From Symbiodolus clandestinus (GTDB lineage Bacteria; Pseudomonadota; Gammaproteobacteria; Enterobacterales; G038960095), in NCBI GenBank assembly GCA_038960095.1, contig CP152425.1:1364001-1428000 (forward strand): a DNA stretch of 64,000 nucleotides, in the 5' to 3' direction. This document shows positions 52,206-60,926 of this stretch, piece by piece. Position numbers and translations under genes: made by a program. Below the pieces are notes generated by a model that was given only the letters and a program-made list of their open reading frames with translations, was not told where the DNA came from and ran no database searches. Each line of letters starts with the position of its first letter. The stretch's first letter is position 1.

Positions 52206-54098
52206 ATGACCATTGATATTACTCAATATCCCTTGTTAGCCGGTATTTATGCCCCGGAACAGCTACGTCAATTAGCAGAATCTGAGCTCTCTTTGCTATC
52301 AGATGAATTACGTAGCTACCTATTAAATAGCATCAGCCTATCTAGTGGCCATTTAGCTTCTGGCCTGGGAGTGGTTGAGCTGACGATAGCTTTACACTAC
52401 TGTTATAACACACCTATTGATCGGTTAGTGTGGGATGTTGGGCATCAGGCCTATCCCCATAAAATTTTAACTGGCCGGGCAGCACAATTACCCACCATTC
52501 GCCAGCGTCATGGACTGCACCCCTTTCCGTGGCGCGAGGAGAGTCCCTATGATGTGCTCTCAGTGGGCCATGCAGGTACCTCCATTAGCGCTGCGCTCGG
52601 ATTAGCAATCGCTGCACAAGCAGAAGCTTCAAAGCAACACACTGTTTGTGTCATTGGTGATGGTGCCTTAACAGCAGGAATGGCTTTTGAAGCGATGAAT
52701 CATGCCGGATCATTAGATACTAACTTGTTAGTGATCCTAAATGATAATGCAATGTCAATCTCGAAAAACGTCGGTGGACTGCGTAATAGTCTAGTGCGTA
52801 TGCTGTCGGGCACCGCTTACCAAGATTTACGCTGCTGTAGTAAATCTTTACTGGCTGGTCTGCCCCCGATTAAAGCGTTGTTAAAACGTACAGAAGCACA
52901 ACTCAAAGGAATGATCCTTCCCTCAACCCTGTTTGAGGCGTTTGGCTTCAACTACATCGGCCCGGTGGATGGTCATGATATTCCCACTTTGTTAAACATG
53001 CTAAGAAATGTGCAGCGACTATCGGGGCCACAGTTATTGCACGTTATCACTCAAAAAGGAAAAGGTTACGCACCGGCTGAGGAGGATCCTGTTCGTTATC
53101 ATGCGGTGTCTAAATTTGATCTCACCCATTCTCAGCTAGGCGCTCCAACAACTAGCCAACCACGCCCACCGAGCTACCCCCAAATTTTTGGGGATTGGCT
53201 ATGTGAAATAGCGGCTACCGATCAGCGACTCATGGCGATCACCCCGGCTATGTGTGAAGGTTCCGGTATGCAACGCTTTTCAAAAAAATATCCGCAGCGG
53301 TACTTTGATGTTGCTATTGCTGAACAGCATGCGGTCACCTTTGCAGCAGGTTTAGCGATTGCCGGTTATCGCCCGATTGTTGCTATCTATTCGACCTTTT
53401 TGCAACGCGCCTATGACCAACTGATTCACGATGTGGCATTACAAAAGCTACCGGTGCTCTTTGCCGTTGATCGAGGTGGTGTCGTCGGAGCGGATGGGCC
53501 AACCCACCAAGGTGCCTTTGATCTCGCCTACGCCCGTTGTATCCCTAATTTACTCATTATGACTCCTAGCGATGAAAATGAGTGCCGTCAACTACTCTAT
53601 ACCGGTTATCACGCTGACCTTCCGGCACTGGTACGCTACCCACGCGGTGAGGGAATTGGTGTCCCCTTACAATCCTTAACTAAACAACCGATTGGCAAGG
53701 GAATACTAAAACGTCAAGGGAAAAAAGTAGCGCTTCTCAATTTTGGAACCCTATTGCCTGCCGTATTACAAGCGGCAACTCATTTTGATGCCACCGTGGT
53801 TGACATGCGCTTTGTAAAGCCATTGGACGAAGCGCTTATCACCACGATAGCGGCGCAACATGAAGCTTTGGTGACCATTGAAGCGGGAACGATTATTGGT
53901 GGTGCCGGGGTTGGCGTACTGCAATATCTACAGCAACAGGGTTGTCAAGTACCTCTATTAACGATTGGGCTACCTGACCAATTTATCCCGCAAGGAACCG
54001 TTGATGAGATTCACGCTGAGCTGGGCTTAGATGCAACAGGTATAAAACGACAAATTGAGCATTGGTTAGCTAAACGTTCCTTGAATAACACTGTCTAA
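52206..54098 (+). CDS. dxs: 1-deoxy-D-xylulose-5-phosphate synthase
   Basis: First enzyme of the MEP isoprenoid pathway. 630 residues: DVGHQAYPHKILTGR, SVGHAGTSISAALGLAIAAQ, the TPP site VIGDGALTAGMAFEAMNHAG, LNDNAMSISKNVGGLRN, and AIAEQHAVTFAAGLAIAGYR. The 3' end overlaps can (convergent) by 33 nt. Confidence 0.97.
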   Translation: MTIDITQYPLLAGIYAPEQLRQLAESELSLLSDELRSYLLNSISLSSGHLASGLGVVELTIALHYCYNTPIDRLVWDVGHQAYPHKILTGRAAQLPTIRQRHGLHPFPWREESPYDVLSVGHAGTSISAALGLAIAAQAEASKQHTVCVIGDGALTAGMAFEAMNHAGSLDTNLLVILNDNAMSISKNVGGLRNSLVRMLSGTAYQDLRCCSKSLLAGLPPIKALLKRTEAQLKGMILPSTLFEAFGFNYIGPVDGHDIPTLLNMLRNVQRLSGPQLLHVITQKGKGYAPAEEDPVRYHAVSKFDLTHSQLGAPTTSQPRPPSYPQIFGDWLCEIAATDQRLMAITPAMCEGSGMQRFSKKYPQRYFDVAIAEQHAVTFAAGLAIAGYRPIVAIYSTFLQRAYDQLIHDVALQKLPVLFAVDRGGVVGADGPTHQGAFDLAYARCIPNLLIMTPSDENECRQLLYTGYHADLPALVRYPRGEGIGVPLQSLTKQPIGKGILKRQGKKVALLNFGTLLPAVLQAATHFDATVVDMRFVKPLDEALITTIAAQHEALVTIEAGTIIGGAGVGVLQYLQQQGCQVPLLTIGLPDQFIPQGTVDEIHAELGLDATGIKRQIEHWLAKRSLNNTV

Positions 54099-54707
54099 AG
54101 GCAAATAGGCCTGCTTTGCTTCAACGTAGGTAAAAATCTGGCCGCTTTGGATATCAAAATACCAAAGATGAATGGTTAATTGCTGCTGCTGGACTTTTTC
54201 AGCAATCCAAGGAAAGGTCATACAATGCTGACGTGATCGCTGTAAAGCTAGCTGAGCATAGCTATCTGCATTATCAGAAAACTCCCCTTTGATAGGTGCA
54301 ATCAAAGAGACCCATTGGGTAATAAAGTCATGCGGTAAGTTGTCCTGTGAATTGCAAAGCGCCTGTATTCCCCCACATTGGCTATGCCCCAAGATGATCA
54401 AATGCTTTACCTGTAAAAAACAGACCCCAAACTCTAAGGCAGCACTGGTTCCGTGGTGTTTCTCATCCTTTTCATAAGGTGGCACGATATTCGCAACATT
54501 ACGGACGACAAAGAGATCACCCGGATCGCACTGCAAAATTAGCGCAGGATCCACTCGAGAATCGCAACAAGCTACCACCATGGTTGCTGGGCGCTGTCCA
54601 TGGCGTGCTAATGACTCCATAATTGACTGATCACCTTGGGCATAGCGTGACCGGAAACTTCGATACCCCTTGAGCATTTTATTAAATTGGTTAACCATAA
54701 AGCCCAT
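54066..54707 (-). CDS. can: Beta-class carbonic anhydrase
   Basis: 213 residues (E. coli Can 220). Zinc ligands ACCDSRVDPALI (Cys, Asp-Arg dyad) and LGHSQCGGIQALC (His, Cys). Supplies bicarbonate. Its last residues overlap the dxs C-terminus on the other strand. Confidence 0.95.
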   Translation of the reverse strand: MGFMVNQFNKMLKGYRSFRSRYAQGDQSIMESLARHGQRPATMVVACCDSRVDPALILQCDPGDLFVVRNVANIVPPYEKDEKHHGTSAALEFGVCFLQVKHLIILGHSQCGGIQALCNSQDNLPHDFITQWVSLIAPIKGEFSDNADSYAQLALQRSRQHCMTFPWIAEKVQQQQLTIHLWYFDIQSGQIFTYVEAKQAYLPLDSVIQGTFS

Positions 54708-54989
54708 TTTCTACCTGAAATCAGGGCTAACACCCTACTGTTAAAAGGCTGACCAGTCAAATTTTATGGCCGTTTTTTCAGATTAATTGAGCTGTAAACG
54801 TATAATGACTCCCATGATCAACAATGACTTTTTGATTGCTAATTATCTGAGCTGGCGATAATTTTTTAATCACTGGATGAAGGTAAGAAGTTGTTGTAGC
54901 GTTATCCTAGATGGCGTGCTACAGTGATCCTTATGTAATGGATTCAAATTCCGTAATTTGACAACCAAAATTCTTATACAAGACAATTA

Positions 54990-55301
54990 ATGACAGAAAT
55001 CGTTAGCATTCAAATACTTGGACGCACACTGAAGGTCAATTGCCCGCTGGAAGAGCAGGCATCCCTGCAACAAGCGGTTGTCAATTTAAATGAACGCTTG
55101 CAAGGACTTAAGCAACGGCATAAAGTAATTAGTAGTGATCAACTGATTATCATTGTAGCGCTTAATCTTTGCAGCGATTTGCTGAAAAGCCAACAGGGAA
55201 ACCGAGAGCAGTTTGAAATATTGATGGCAAAAACCGAACGGTTGGAAGTCTACTTAGAGCAGGCACTATTAAAAGCCCGAAGACCTTTATCATCCGTTTG
55301 A
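54990..55301 (+). CDS. zapA: Cell division protein ZapA
   Basis: 103 residues: VSIQILGRTLKVNCPLEEQA SLQQAVVNLNERL and C-terminal coiled coil. Stabilises FtsZ protofilaments. It precedes 6S RNA and fau exactly as in E. coli. Confidence 0.92.
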   Translation: MTEIVSIQILGRTLKVNCPLEEQASLQQAVVNLNERLQGLKQRHKVISSDQLIIIVALNLCSDLLKSQQGNREQFEILMAKTERLEVYLEQALLKARRPLSSV

Positions 55302-55306
55302 GCAGA

Positions 55307-55493
55307 ATTTCCCTAGGGTGTAAGTCAGCGAGTTGATACCCTGAGCCGATATTAATCACGAAAGAATCGGCGCCGTTATTACTGGTGTGCAGGCTCAGCA
55401 ACTAATGTTGAGAAGCCTTAAAGTAATCACCAGCCGGTTCGCCTTGAACCTCGGGTTCAAGGGCTACTACTCGCAACGACATCTTGGGGATCT
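55307..55493 (+). ncRNA. ssrS: 6S RNA
   Basis: About 187 nt between zapA and fau. The ends ATTTCCCTAGGGTG and ACATCTTGGGGAT form the closing stem. Inner blocks match E. coli ssrS: CCCTGAGCCGATATT near 55340, GTTGAGAAGCCTTAAA near 55411, and CCTTGAACCTCGGGTTCAAG at 55443-55462. It mimics an open promoter and sequesters sigma-70 RNA polymerase. The central bubble sequence is divergent but the arrangement is conserved. Confidence 0.92.
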
Positions 55494-55506
55494 TATTTAG
55501 CAAAAC

Positions 55507-56139
55507 ATGACAGTATCCGTTGACACTAGCCATCAGCAATCAGTTGATGAGCGTTATCGTCTAGCTCTTAGACGCCTTATGCGGCTTCGGCGCAATCGAT
55601 TAACCCCCCAGCAGCAGCGGCAAGCAGGGCTTGCTATCAGTCAGCGATTGCTAGCTCATCCTAAAATACGAAACGCCGATCACATTGCTCTGTATAGTGC
55701 CTTTGATGGTGAAGTTAATACCCAACCCCTGTGTCAGCAGCTGTGGCAACAGGGAAAACAACTTTATCTTCCTCGGCTTAATCGGCAACAACCTGGGCAG
55801 CTGTTGTTTACGCTCTACCAGCCACACCATAAGTTACAACGTAACCGTTATGGGATCTTAGAGCCGCTATCTGCGCTTTCGGAACTGGTCTCCTTACAAC
55901 AATTGACTCTGTTACTAGTCCCCGTGGTTGCTTTTGACGCCAACTGCCGTCGCCTTGGGATGGGTGGTGGGTACTATGATCGTACGTTAAATGACTATTT
56001 TTTGAAATACCCCTCTCTGACACCGCCATTTCTTATGGGTTTAGCCCATTACTGTCAACAAGTTGCTAGCTTGCCAACAGCACCCTGGGATTGGCCGTTA
56101 CAAGCAGTTATGACCCCTCAACAACTTTTTTTAAAATAA
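55507..56139 (+). CDS. fau: 5-formyltetrahydrofolate cyclo-ligase
   Basis: 210 residues with DGEVNTQPLCQQLWQQGKQL YLPRL and the phosphate loop LGMGGGYYDRTL. Converts 5-formyl-THF to methenyl-THF. Encoded directly after 6S RNA, with which it is normally co-transcribed. Confidence 0.94.
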   Translation: MTVSVDTSHQQSVDERYRLALRRLMRLRRNRLTPQQQRQAGLAISQRLLAHPKIRNADHIALYSAFDGEVNTQPLCQQLWQQGKQLYLPRLNRQQPGQLLFTLYQPHHKLQRNRYGILEPLSALSELVSLQQLTLLLVPVVAFDANCRRLGMGGGYYDRTLNDYFLKYPSLTPPFLMGLAHYCQQVASLPTAPWDWPLQAVMTPQQLFLK

Positions 56140-56303
56140 TCGAGATTGCCGTTTTTGGCTGGCAGTCAAGCATCTAGTCAAACAGGCTAATTATCGACAA
56201 TGATCACCGATTCTTCCCTGTAGCGCTTGCTTTTAGTAGGCAATCTTTTTATAGTTTGTGCACGACAGCTGTGGCGCCACTGAGGACCAATAGCAGTGAT
56301 ATT

Positions 56304-56394
56304 GGGGAGGTGTCCGAGTGGTTGAAGGAGCACGCCTGGAAAGCGTGTATACGTTAATAGCGTATCGAGGGTTCGAATCCCTTCCTCCCCGCCA
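56304..56394 (+). tRNA. serX: tRNA-Ser (GGA)
   Basis: Acceptor GGGGAGG (56304-56310) pairs with CCTCCCC (56384-56390). CTGGAAA is the anticodon loop (GGA), followed by a long class II variable arm, the T-loop GGGTTCGAATCCC, and an encoded CCA (56392-56394). Only tRNA gene found in the window. IS3 and IS110 debris follow directly, consistent with a tRNA 3' end as an insertion target. Confidence 0.95.
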
Positions 56395-56400
56395 GAATTT

Positions 56401-56662
56401 TTGTTACTCAGTGAACGTATTCTAACCCTACATCTGGCCAGTAGAAAGAGCTACGTCGTTCGACGACTAAGGGTTGATTTACCGACTGAGCAGCATCACT
56501 GTGGCAAACAGTGGATCGCCAAGTTGATGAAACCGTTAGGCATAAAAGCGGCGGCTACCCGCAAGCGTCAAGTGATCACAGACAGTAACCATCGGTTGGC
56601 TGATAACTTACTGCGTCGAAATTTTTCTCCTAGCGCCGCTAATCGGCCATGGGCGACTGCCT
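56401..56662 (+). pseudogene. IS3-family orfB N-terminal fragment
   Basis: KSYVVRRLRVDLPTEQHHCG, WIAKLMKPLGIKAAATRKRQ, TDSNHRLADNLLRRNFSPSA resembles IS3 orfB before the DDE domain (family: TDSNH..PVAPNLLNRNFT). The catalytic core is missing; it joins an IS110 end at about 56662. Confidence 0.7.
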
Positions 56663-56737
56663 AAGCTATTACAACTAGCCTATGGTGTGCTGAAATCCGG
56701 AGTACCCTTTGATGCAAAAATAGCACTTGCATCGTAA
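56663..56737 (+). pseudogene. IS110-family transposase extreme C-terminus
   Basis: The frame KLLQLAYGVLKSGVPFDAKI and stop match the end of the IS110 fragment at 4780-5100 nearly residue for residue, in the opposite orientation. Only 24 codons remain, fused to the IS3 fragment. Confidence 0.7.
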
Positions 56738-56858
56738 CGGGGAAGACGGTATCTCGCCTTCGTCAAGTCGAATGTCACATCAAGTCTAAATTTCTACAGC
56801 GAGCAATTCAGGTTGATACCTGACTATTCACTGATAACGCTTTCCAAGTAGACTGCAG

Positions 56859-56882
56859 CCACAACTTCTTAGAGAGTTGTGG
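56859..56882. repeat. 8-bp perfect hairpin in IS debris
   Basis: CCACAACT (56859-56866) with AGTTGTGG (56875-56882), 8-nt loop. No T-run directly after. It could be a leftover insertion-sequence terminator or end. Confidence 0.4.
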
Positions 56883-56914
56883 TCGCTAATTTTAGCTGTC
56901 AAGTGACCCATTTT

Positions 56915-56930
56915 AATCTAAATTTAGATT
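56915..56930. promoter_or_regulatory. 16-bp perfect palindrome upstream of small gene
   Basis: AATCTAAATTTAGATT is a complete palindrome about 97 bp before the small ORF at 57027. It could be an operator; no regulator can be named. Confidence 0.35.
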
Positions 56931-57026
56931 ATCCAGTACTAGAACTATCAATCCACTTACCAAACGGATTGAATAACCACCTTCAGGCACCATTAAGTGC
57001 TTAGAGAAAACAATAGGGAGTATTCC

Positions 57027-57221
57027 ATGACCATAACGTCACTTACGACAAGATCAATCAGCAAGTTCAGTCCACTAAAAACTAGCCAGATCGCTTCAAC
57101 CAGTCTCAGTCACAGACAGATCGGTTGCGGGCTAAAAACCCACTTATTCCAAAATCGCACGGTCCAATCCTCACATCAGCAACCACTTAATCTACAAAAA
57201 CGCCAAATTCGCCTGGCATAA
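57027..57221 (+). CDS. Orphan 64-aa basic Ser/Thr-rich protein
   Basis: ATG 57027 with an excellent ribosome site (AGGGAG, 6 nt away), stop 57219-57221, and a strong terminator 13 nt later, so it is a stand-alone transcription unit. Basic and rich in Ser, Thr and Gln (SLTTRSISKFSPLKTSQIAS; SSHQQPLNLQKRQIRLA), one Cys, no membrane segment, no acidic residues. No family recognised. It sits among IS debris but its expression signals look intact. Confidence 0.5.
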   Translation: MTITSLTTRSISKFSPLKTSQIASTSLSHRQIGCGLKTHLFQNRTVQSSHQQPLNLQKRQIRLA

Positions 57222-57233
57222 AATCATCAGTTT

Positions 57234-57269
57234 AGGCACGGCAACTGAATTTGCCGTGCCTATTTTTTT
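57234..57269 (+). terminator. Strong rho-independent terminator
   Basis: 11-bp perfect stem AGGCACGGCAA / TTGCCGTGCCT with a 6-nt loop and TATTTTTTT. It ends the small orphan gene. Confidence 0.9.
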
Positions 57270-57353
57270 ACTAAACCATTATCTTTAAGGCGATTAAGCG
57301 CTGCCTATGATATAGTGCCCTATGGCTTGACTATTTTTATCCGTTCGCACTTC

Positions 57354-58538
57354 ATGTCACCGATATATATTACTGTTCAAAGATCGTTGCTCTGGCTCAC
57401 CAGTGGGCTACTGTGGCTATCCTCATCCACCCCTCTACTGGCCCTACCCCTGGTACCGGCACCGCCCTTAAATGGTAGTTCGGCTATTTTAATTGATTAC
57501 CACTCGGGACAGGTCCTTGCAGAGCAGCAGGCTGATCGGCAGCATTATCCGGCAAGCTTGATTAAAATTATGATCAGCTATGTGGTGGGTCAAGCTTTAA
57601 AGAGTGGAACGATTCAACTTACCGATCAAGTGACTGTCTCTGCTAATGCGGCTGATCGCCTTAAGTTTGCTGATTCTTCCAAGATGTTTCTAAAAGCAGG
57701 ACAGCGTGTCTCGGTGGCTGAACTACAAAAAGGGATTATTGTTCAATCAGGGAATGATGCCTGCGTTGCTATGGCAGAGCATGTTGCCGGCAGTGAAGCG
57801 GGATTAGTGGCACTGATGAACCACTATGCGCAGCAATTACAGCTCACCAATACCCATTTTACCAATGTGCATGGACTTGATCACCCAGAACAAACCACCA
57901 GCGCGCGCGACATGGCGCAGCTAGCACGCGCCTTAATTCGGGATTTACCCGACGAATATCATCACTACCAGCAAAAGAGCTTCACTTTTAACGGCATCAC
58001 CCAGAACAACCGTAACACACTACTTTGGGACAGCAGCCTCCAGGTTGATGGAGTAAAAACTGGCTGCACTAGTCAAGCGGGTTTTAATTTAGTCGCTACC
58101 GCAACTGAAGGAGAGCGTAGATTAATTGCTGTGATCTTAGGTGCCCCCACCGCCGCTATGCGCAGCGTTGAGTGTAAAAAATGGCTGCAGTGGGGCTTGC
58201 GTTTTTTTGAAAGACAACAGCTGGCATCAGCTGGTGAGACGCTAACTCAAGCGAAAGTTTGGTTTGGTCAGCAGTCTGAAGCACACTTAGGGATTAGCAC
58301 ACCTCTTTATTTGATGCTGCCACGCGGCACAGACGGAAAAATTGTTCAACACTACCATCTCAATGAGCATTTGACAGCCCCTCTACAAACTCATCAAGTT
58401 GTGGGCCAGATCCGCTTTGAATTAGATGGAAAATTACTTGCTGAACGCCCCTTGCAGGTGCTAAAACCAGTTGCCCGAGGCTCATGGTTTATCTATTGCC
58501 GAGATTGGTTAATCCTGTGGTGGCAACAAAAGCGCTAA
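57354..58538 (+). CDS. dacA: D-alanyl-D-alanine carboxypeptidase (PBP5/6 type)
   Basis: Trims the pentapeptide of peptidoglycan. Signal peptide (LLWLTSGLLWLSSSTPLLAL); SxxK motif ASLIKIM; SxN as QSGNDACVAMAEH; KTG in VDGVKTGCTSQAGFNLVAT; a PBP5 C-terminal domain; and a hydrophobic, aromatic C-terminal anchor. 394 residues from the ATG at 57354, which gives a normal signal peptide; an upstream Met at 57315 is less likely. The ybeD gene usually between dacA and lipB is missing. Confidence 0.94.
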   Translation: MSPIYITVQRSLLWLTSGLLWLSSSTPLLALPLVPAPPLNGSSAILIDYHSGQVLAEQQADRQHYPASLIKIMISYVVGQALKSGTIQLTDQVTVSANAADRLKFADSSKMFLKAGQRVSVAELQKGIIVQSGNDACVAMAEHVAGSEAGLVALMNHYAQQLQLTNTHFTNVHGLDHPEQTTSARDMAQLARALIRDLPDEYHHYQQKSFTFNGITQNNRNTLLWDSSLQVDGVKTGCTSQAGFNLVATATEGERRLIAVILGAPTAAMRSVECKKWLQWGLRFFERQQLASAGETLTQAKVWFGQQSEAHLGISTPLYLMLPRGTDGKIVQHYHLNEHLTAPLQTHQVVGQIRFELDGKLLAERPLQVLKPVARGSWFIYCRDWLILWWQQKR

Positions 58539-58566
58539 ACGGTCATTATTCTGAGACCACTTATTT

Positions 58567-59259
58567 ATGCCTCAGCTGCCGACTGATACCTTGCAGATCT
58601 TAACCTTAGGCTGCCAACCCTATTCCGTGGTTTGGCAAGCCATGCAAACCTTTACCCGACAGCGAACTGCCAATACTCCCGATCAATTGTGGTTCTTAGA
58701 GCATCCATCGGTATTTACTCAAGGGCGTGCCGGCAACCCTCAGCATCTGCTGAACGCTGGTGGCATTCCAGTGGTTAACAGTGATCGAGGTGGACAGATT
58801 ACCTACCATGGACCTGGACAACTCATTGGTTACTGGTTGATTGATCTTCCTCGTCGACAACTTTCAGTTCGACAACTGGTCAGTGCACTGGAGCAAACTG
58901 CTATTGAAACATTAGCCCATTTCGGAATCAATGCCCAAGTGTTGCCTCAGGCGCCCGGTGTCTATGTGGATGAACGCAAAATTGCCTCGTTGGGGTTGCG
59001 GATCAGCCGTGGTTGTTCGCTACATGGGTTAGCATTAAATGTAAATATGGACTTAAGTCCCTTTAAGCAGATCCACCCCTGTGGGTATCCTCACTTACAA
59101 ATGTCACAGATGGCTGAGTGGCTACCGGCTATAACCTTGGAAGCTGTCCAACCAGTGCTATTACAGCAGGCATGCCAACAGCTCGGGAGTCTCCCTTATC
59201 AACACATCCCCATAACCCTCTTTGAAACTCTACAAGGGAATAGCGCTAGCAATGTCTAA
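58567..59259 (+). CDS. lipB: Octanoyl-[ACP]:protein N-octanoyltransferase
   Basis: Transfers octanoate to lipoyl domains. 230 residues: LEHPSVFTQGRAG, RGGQITYHGPGQLIGYWLID, the catalytic Lys in YVDERKIASLGLRISRG, and Cys in HPCGYPHL. Overlaps lipA's upstream frame; co-transcribed with lipA. Confidence 0.95.
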   Translation: MPQLPTDTLQILTLGCQPYSVVWQAMQTFTRQRTANTPDQLWFLEHPSVFTQGRAGNPQHLLNAGGIPVVNSDRGGQITYHGPGQLIGYWLIDLPRRQLSVRQLVSALEQTAIETLAHFGINAQVLPQAPGVYVDERKIASLGLRISRGCSLHGLALNVNMDLSPFKQIHPCGYPHLQMSQMAEWLPAITLEAVQPVLLQQACQQLGSLPYQHIPITLFETLQGNSASNV

Positions 59260-60205
59260 ACAACCGGGTATTAAGTATCGGGACGCCGATAAAATTGGCC
59301 GGATTGCCATAAAAAATTTGCCACTGACTGAAGCTGATGCTCTTCCTAAGCCGCCCTGGATGAAAATCAAATTGCCTGTTGATAGCCAACGTATCCAACA
59401 GATCAAGGCAGCACTGCGCCGTTTTGATCTTCACTCGGTCTGTGAGGAGGCTGCCTGTCCTAATCTCTCCGAGTGCTTTAACCATGGGACAGCGACCTTT
59501 ATGATTTTAGGCGCTATCTGTACCCGCCGCTGCCCCTTCTGTGATGTTGCTCATGGTCGTCCCTTGCCACCCGATCAACAAGAGCCACAGCATTTAGCCG
59601 CTGCTATTCGTGAGATGCAGCTGCGCTATGTGGTCATTACCTCAGTGGATCGAGATGATCTGCCGGATGGTGGAGCACAACATTTCGTCGACTGTATTCA
59701 AGCAATCCGCAGCAATAGCCCAACCATCGTCATTGAAATTTTAGTGCCCGATTTTCGAGGCCGACTGGAATTGGCCCTAACTATTCTTAGCGACAATCCG
59801 CCGGATATCTTTAACCACAACATTGAGAGTATCCCGCGCCTCTATCGTCAGGTACGTCCTGGTGCTAATTATCGTCACTCATTAAAACTGTTACAGCGCT
59901 TTCAGCAATTGAATCCTGATGTTCCGACTAAATCGGGATTAATGGTTGGCTTAGGAGAAACCAAAGAAGAGATTATTCAGGTCATGCATGACTTGCGACA
60001 GCACCAAGTCAGCCGCTTAACCATTGGTCAATACCTGCAACCAAGCCGTCACCATCTACCGGTGGCACGCTATGTTGCCCCAGAAGAATTCAGCCAATTT
60101 AAGCAAACCGCTTATGAGCTACAGTTTACCCATGCGGCTTGCGGCCCCTTAGTACGTTCTTCCTATCATGCTGATCAACAAGCACAAGGCATTGAGGTCA
60201 CTTAA
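59252..60205 (+). CDS. lipA: Lipoyl synthase (radical SAM)
   Basis: 317 residues from the ATG at 59252. Auxiliary cluster cysteines CEEAACPNLSEC and radical SAM cysteines CTRRCPFC; C-terminal RSSYHAD. Uses two SAM to insert sulfur at C6 and C8 of octanoyl groups. It overlaps the last codons of lipB; an earlier in-frame Met at 59222 is less likely by homology. Confidence 0.96.
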   Translation: MSKQPGIKYRDADKIGRIAIKNLPLTEADALPKPPWMKIKLPVDSQRIQQIKAALRRFDLHSVCEEAACPNLSECFNHGTATFMILGAICTRRCPFCDVAHGRPLPPDQQEPQHLAAAIREMQLRYVVITSVDRDDLPDGGAQHFVDCIQAIRSNSPTIVIEILVPDFRGRLELALTILSDNPPDIFNHNIESIPRLYRQVRPGANYRHSLKLLQRFQQLNPDVPTKSGLMVGLGETKEEIIQVMHDLRQHQVSRLTIGQYLQPSRHHLPVARYVAPEEFSQFKQTAYELQFTHAACGPLVRSSYHADQQAQGIEVT

Positions 60206-60208
60206 TGG

Positions 60209-60757
60209 TTAGTGGCACCATAATTTTGGATAATGCAGTAACAACCGTGGCAAGCCAAAAGCACCGGGAGCCAATAATACCCAAGCCCATAAGCCTGCTG
60301 ACAAGACATTGGCCCATTGAAAAGTGGAAGCTGGCATTCGGCAAATCCCCGCAGAAAATGGCATTAAAGCCCGTAAAGGACCGAAAAATCGTCCAATAAA
60401 TAGGCTGCTGATCCCATAGCGTTGAAAACAGCTAACCATTTTGGCAACCTGTTTAGGTCGATTTTTTAGCGGCCAACGTTGGAGAATGGCTTGGCTATAG
60501 TGACACCCTAACCAATAGGAGAGCCAATCCCCCAAAATTGCTCCGCTGGTAGCAGCCAACCAGATCGGCCAAAAAGCTAGGTCACGAAGGCCAATCAGGG
60601 CACCAATCGCCAATAACAACACAGTAGCCGGGAAAAACAGAGCAAAAATTACTAGAGATTCGCCAAAGGTTAACAGCATCACTATTGGTATTGCCCAAGG
60701 TTGATGCTGTTGCAGTAGCTGAACTGTCTGCTCGATAATATCGGAAAATTCCATCAT
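60209..60757 (-). CDS. DedA-family inner-membrane protein
   Basis: 182 residues from Met at 60757. Family motif FGESLVIFALFFPATVLLLA, GDWLSYWLGCHY, and RFFGPLRALMPFSAGICRMP (the F/Y-x-R-x3-P motif) with several membrane segments. DedA proteins support envelope lipid flipping and proton balance. Convergent with lipA, 3 nt apart. Confidence 0.85.
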   Translation of the reverse strand: MMEFSDIIEQTVQLLQQHQPWAIPIVMLLTFGESLVIFALFFPATVLLLAIGALIGLRDLAFWPIWLAATSGAILGDWLSYWLGCHYSQAILQRWPLKNRPKQVAKMVSCFQRYGISSLFIGRFFGPLRALMPFSAGICRMPASTFQWANVLSAGLWAWVLLAPGAFGLPRLLLHYPKLWCH

Positions 60758-60926
60758 TGACTCCTTAATCAGTATACTAACCAGCAGCATAATGGCTGGT
60801 TTAGTAATCAAAAGCTGTTCTAATAAGGATAGTCAAAAAAAATCAACAGGCGGCTTGTAAATAAAGAGTTAATAACTCGCTATCTTAAAGTAGTTGAAGA
60901 TAACGAGCTTTTTAGACTACAAAATC

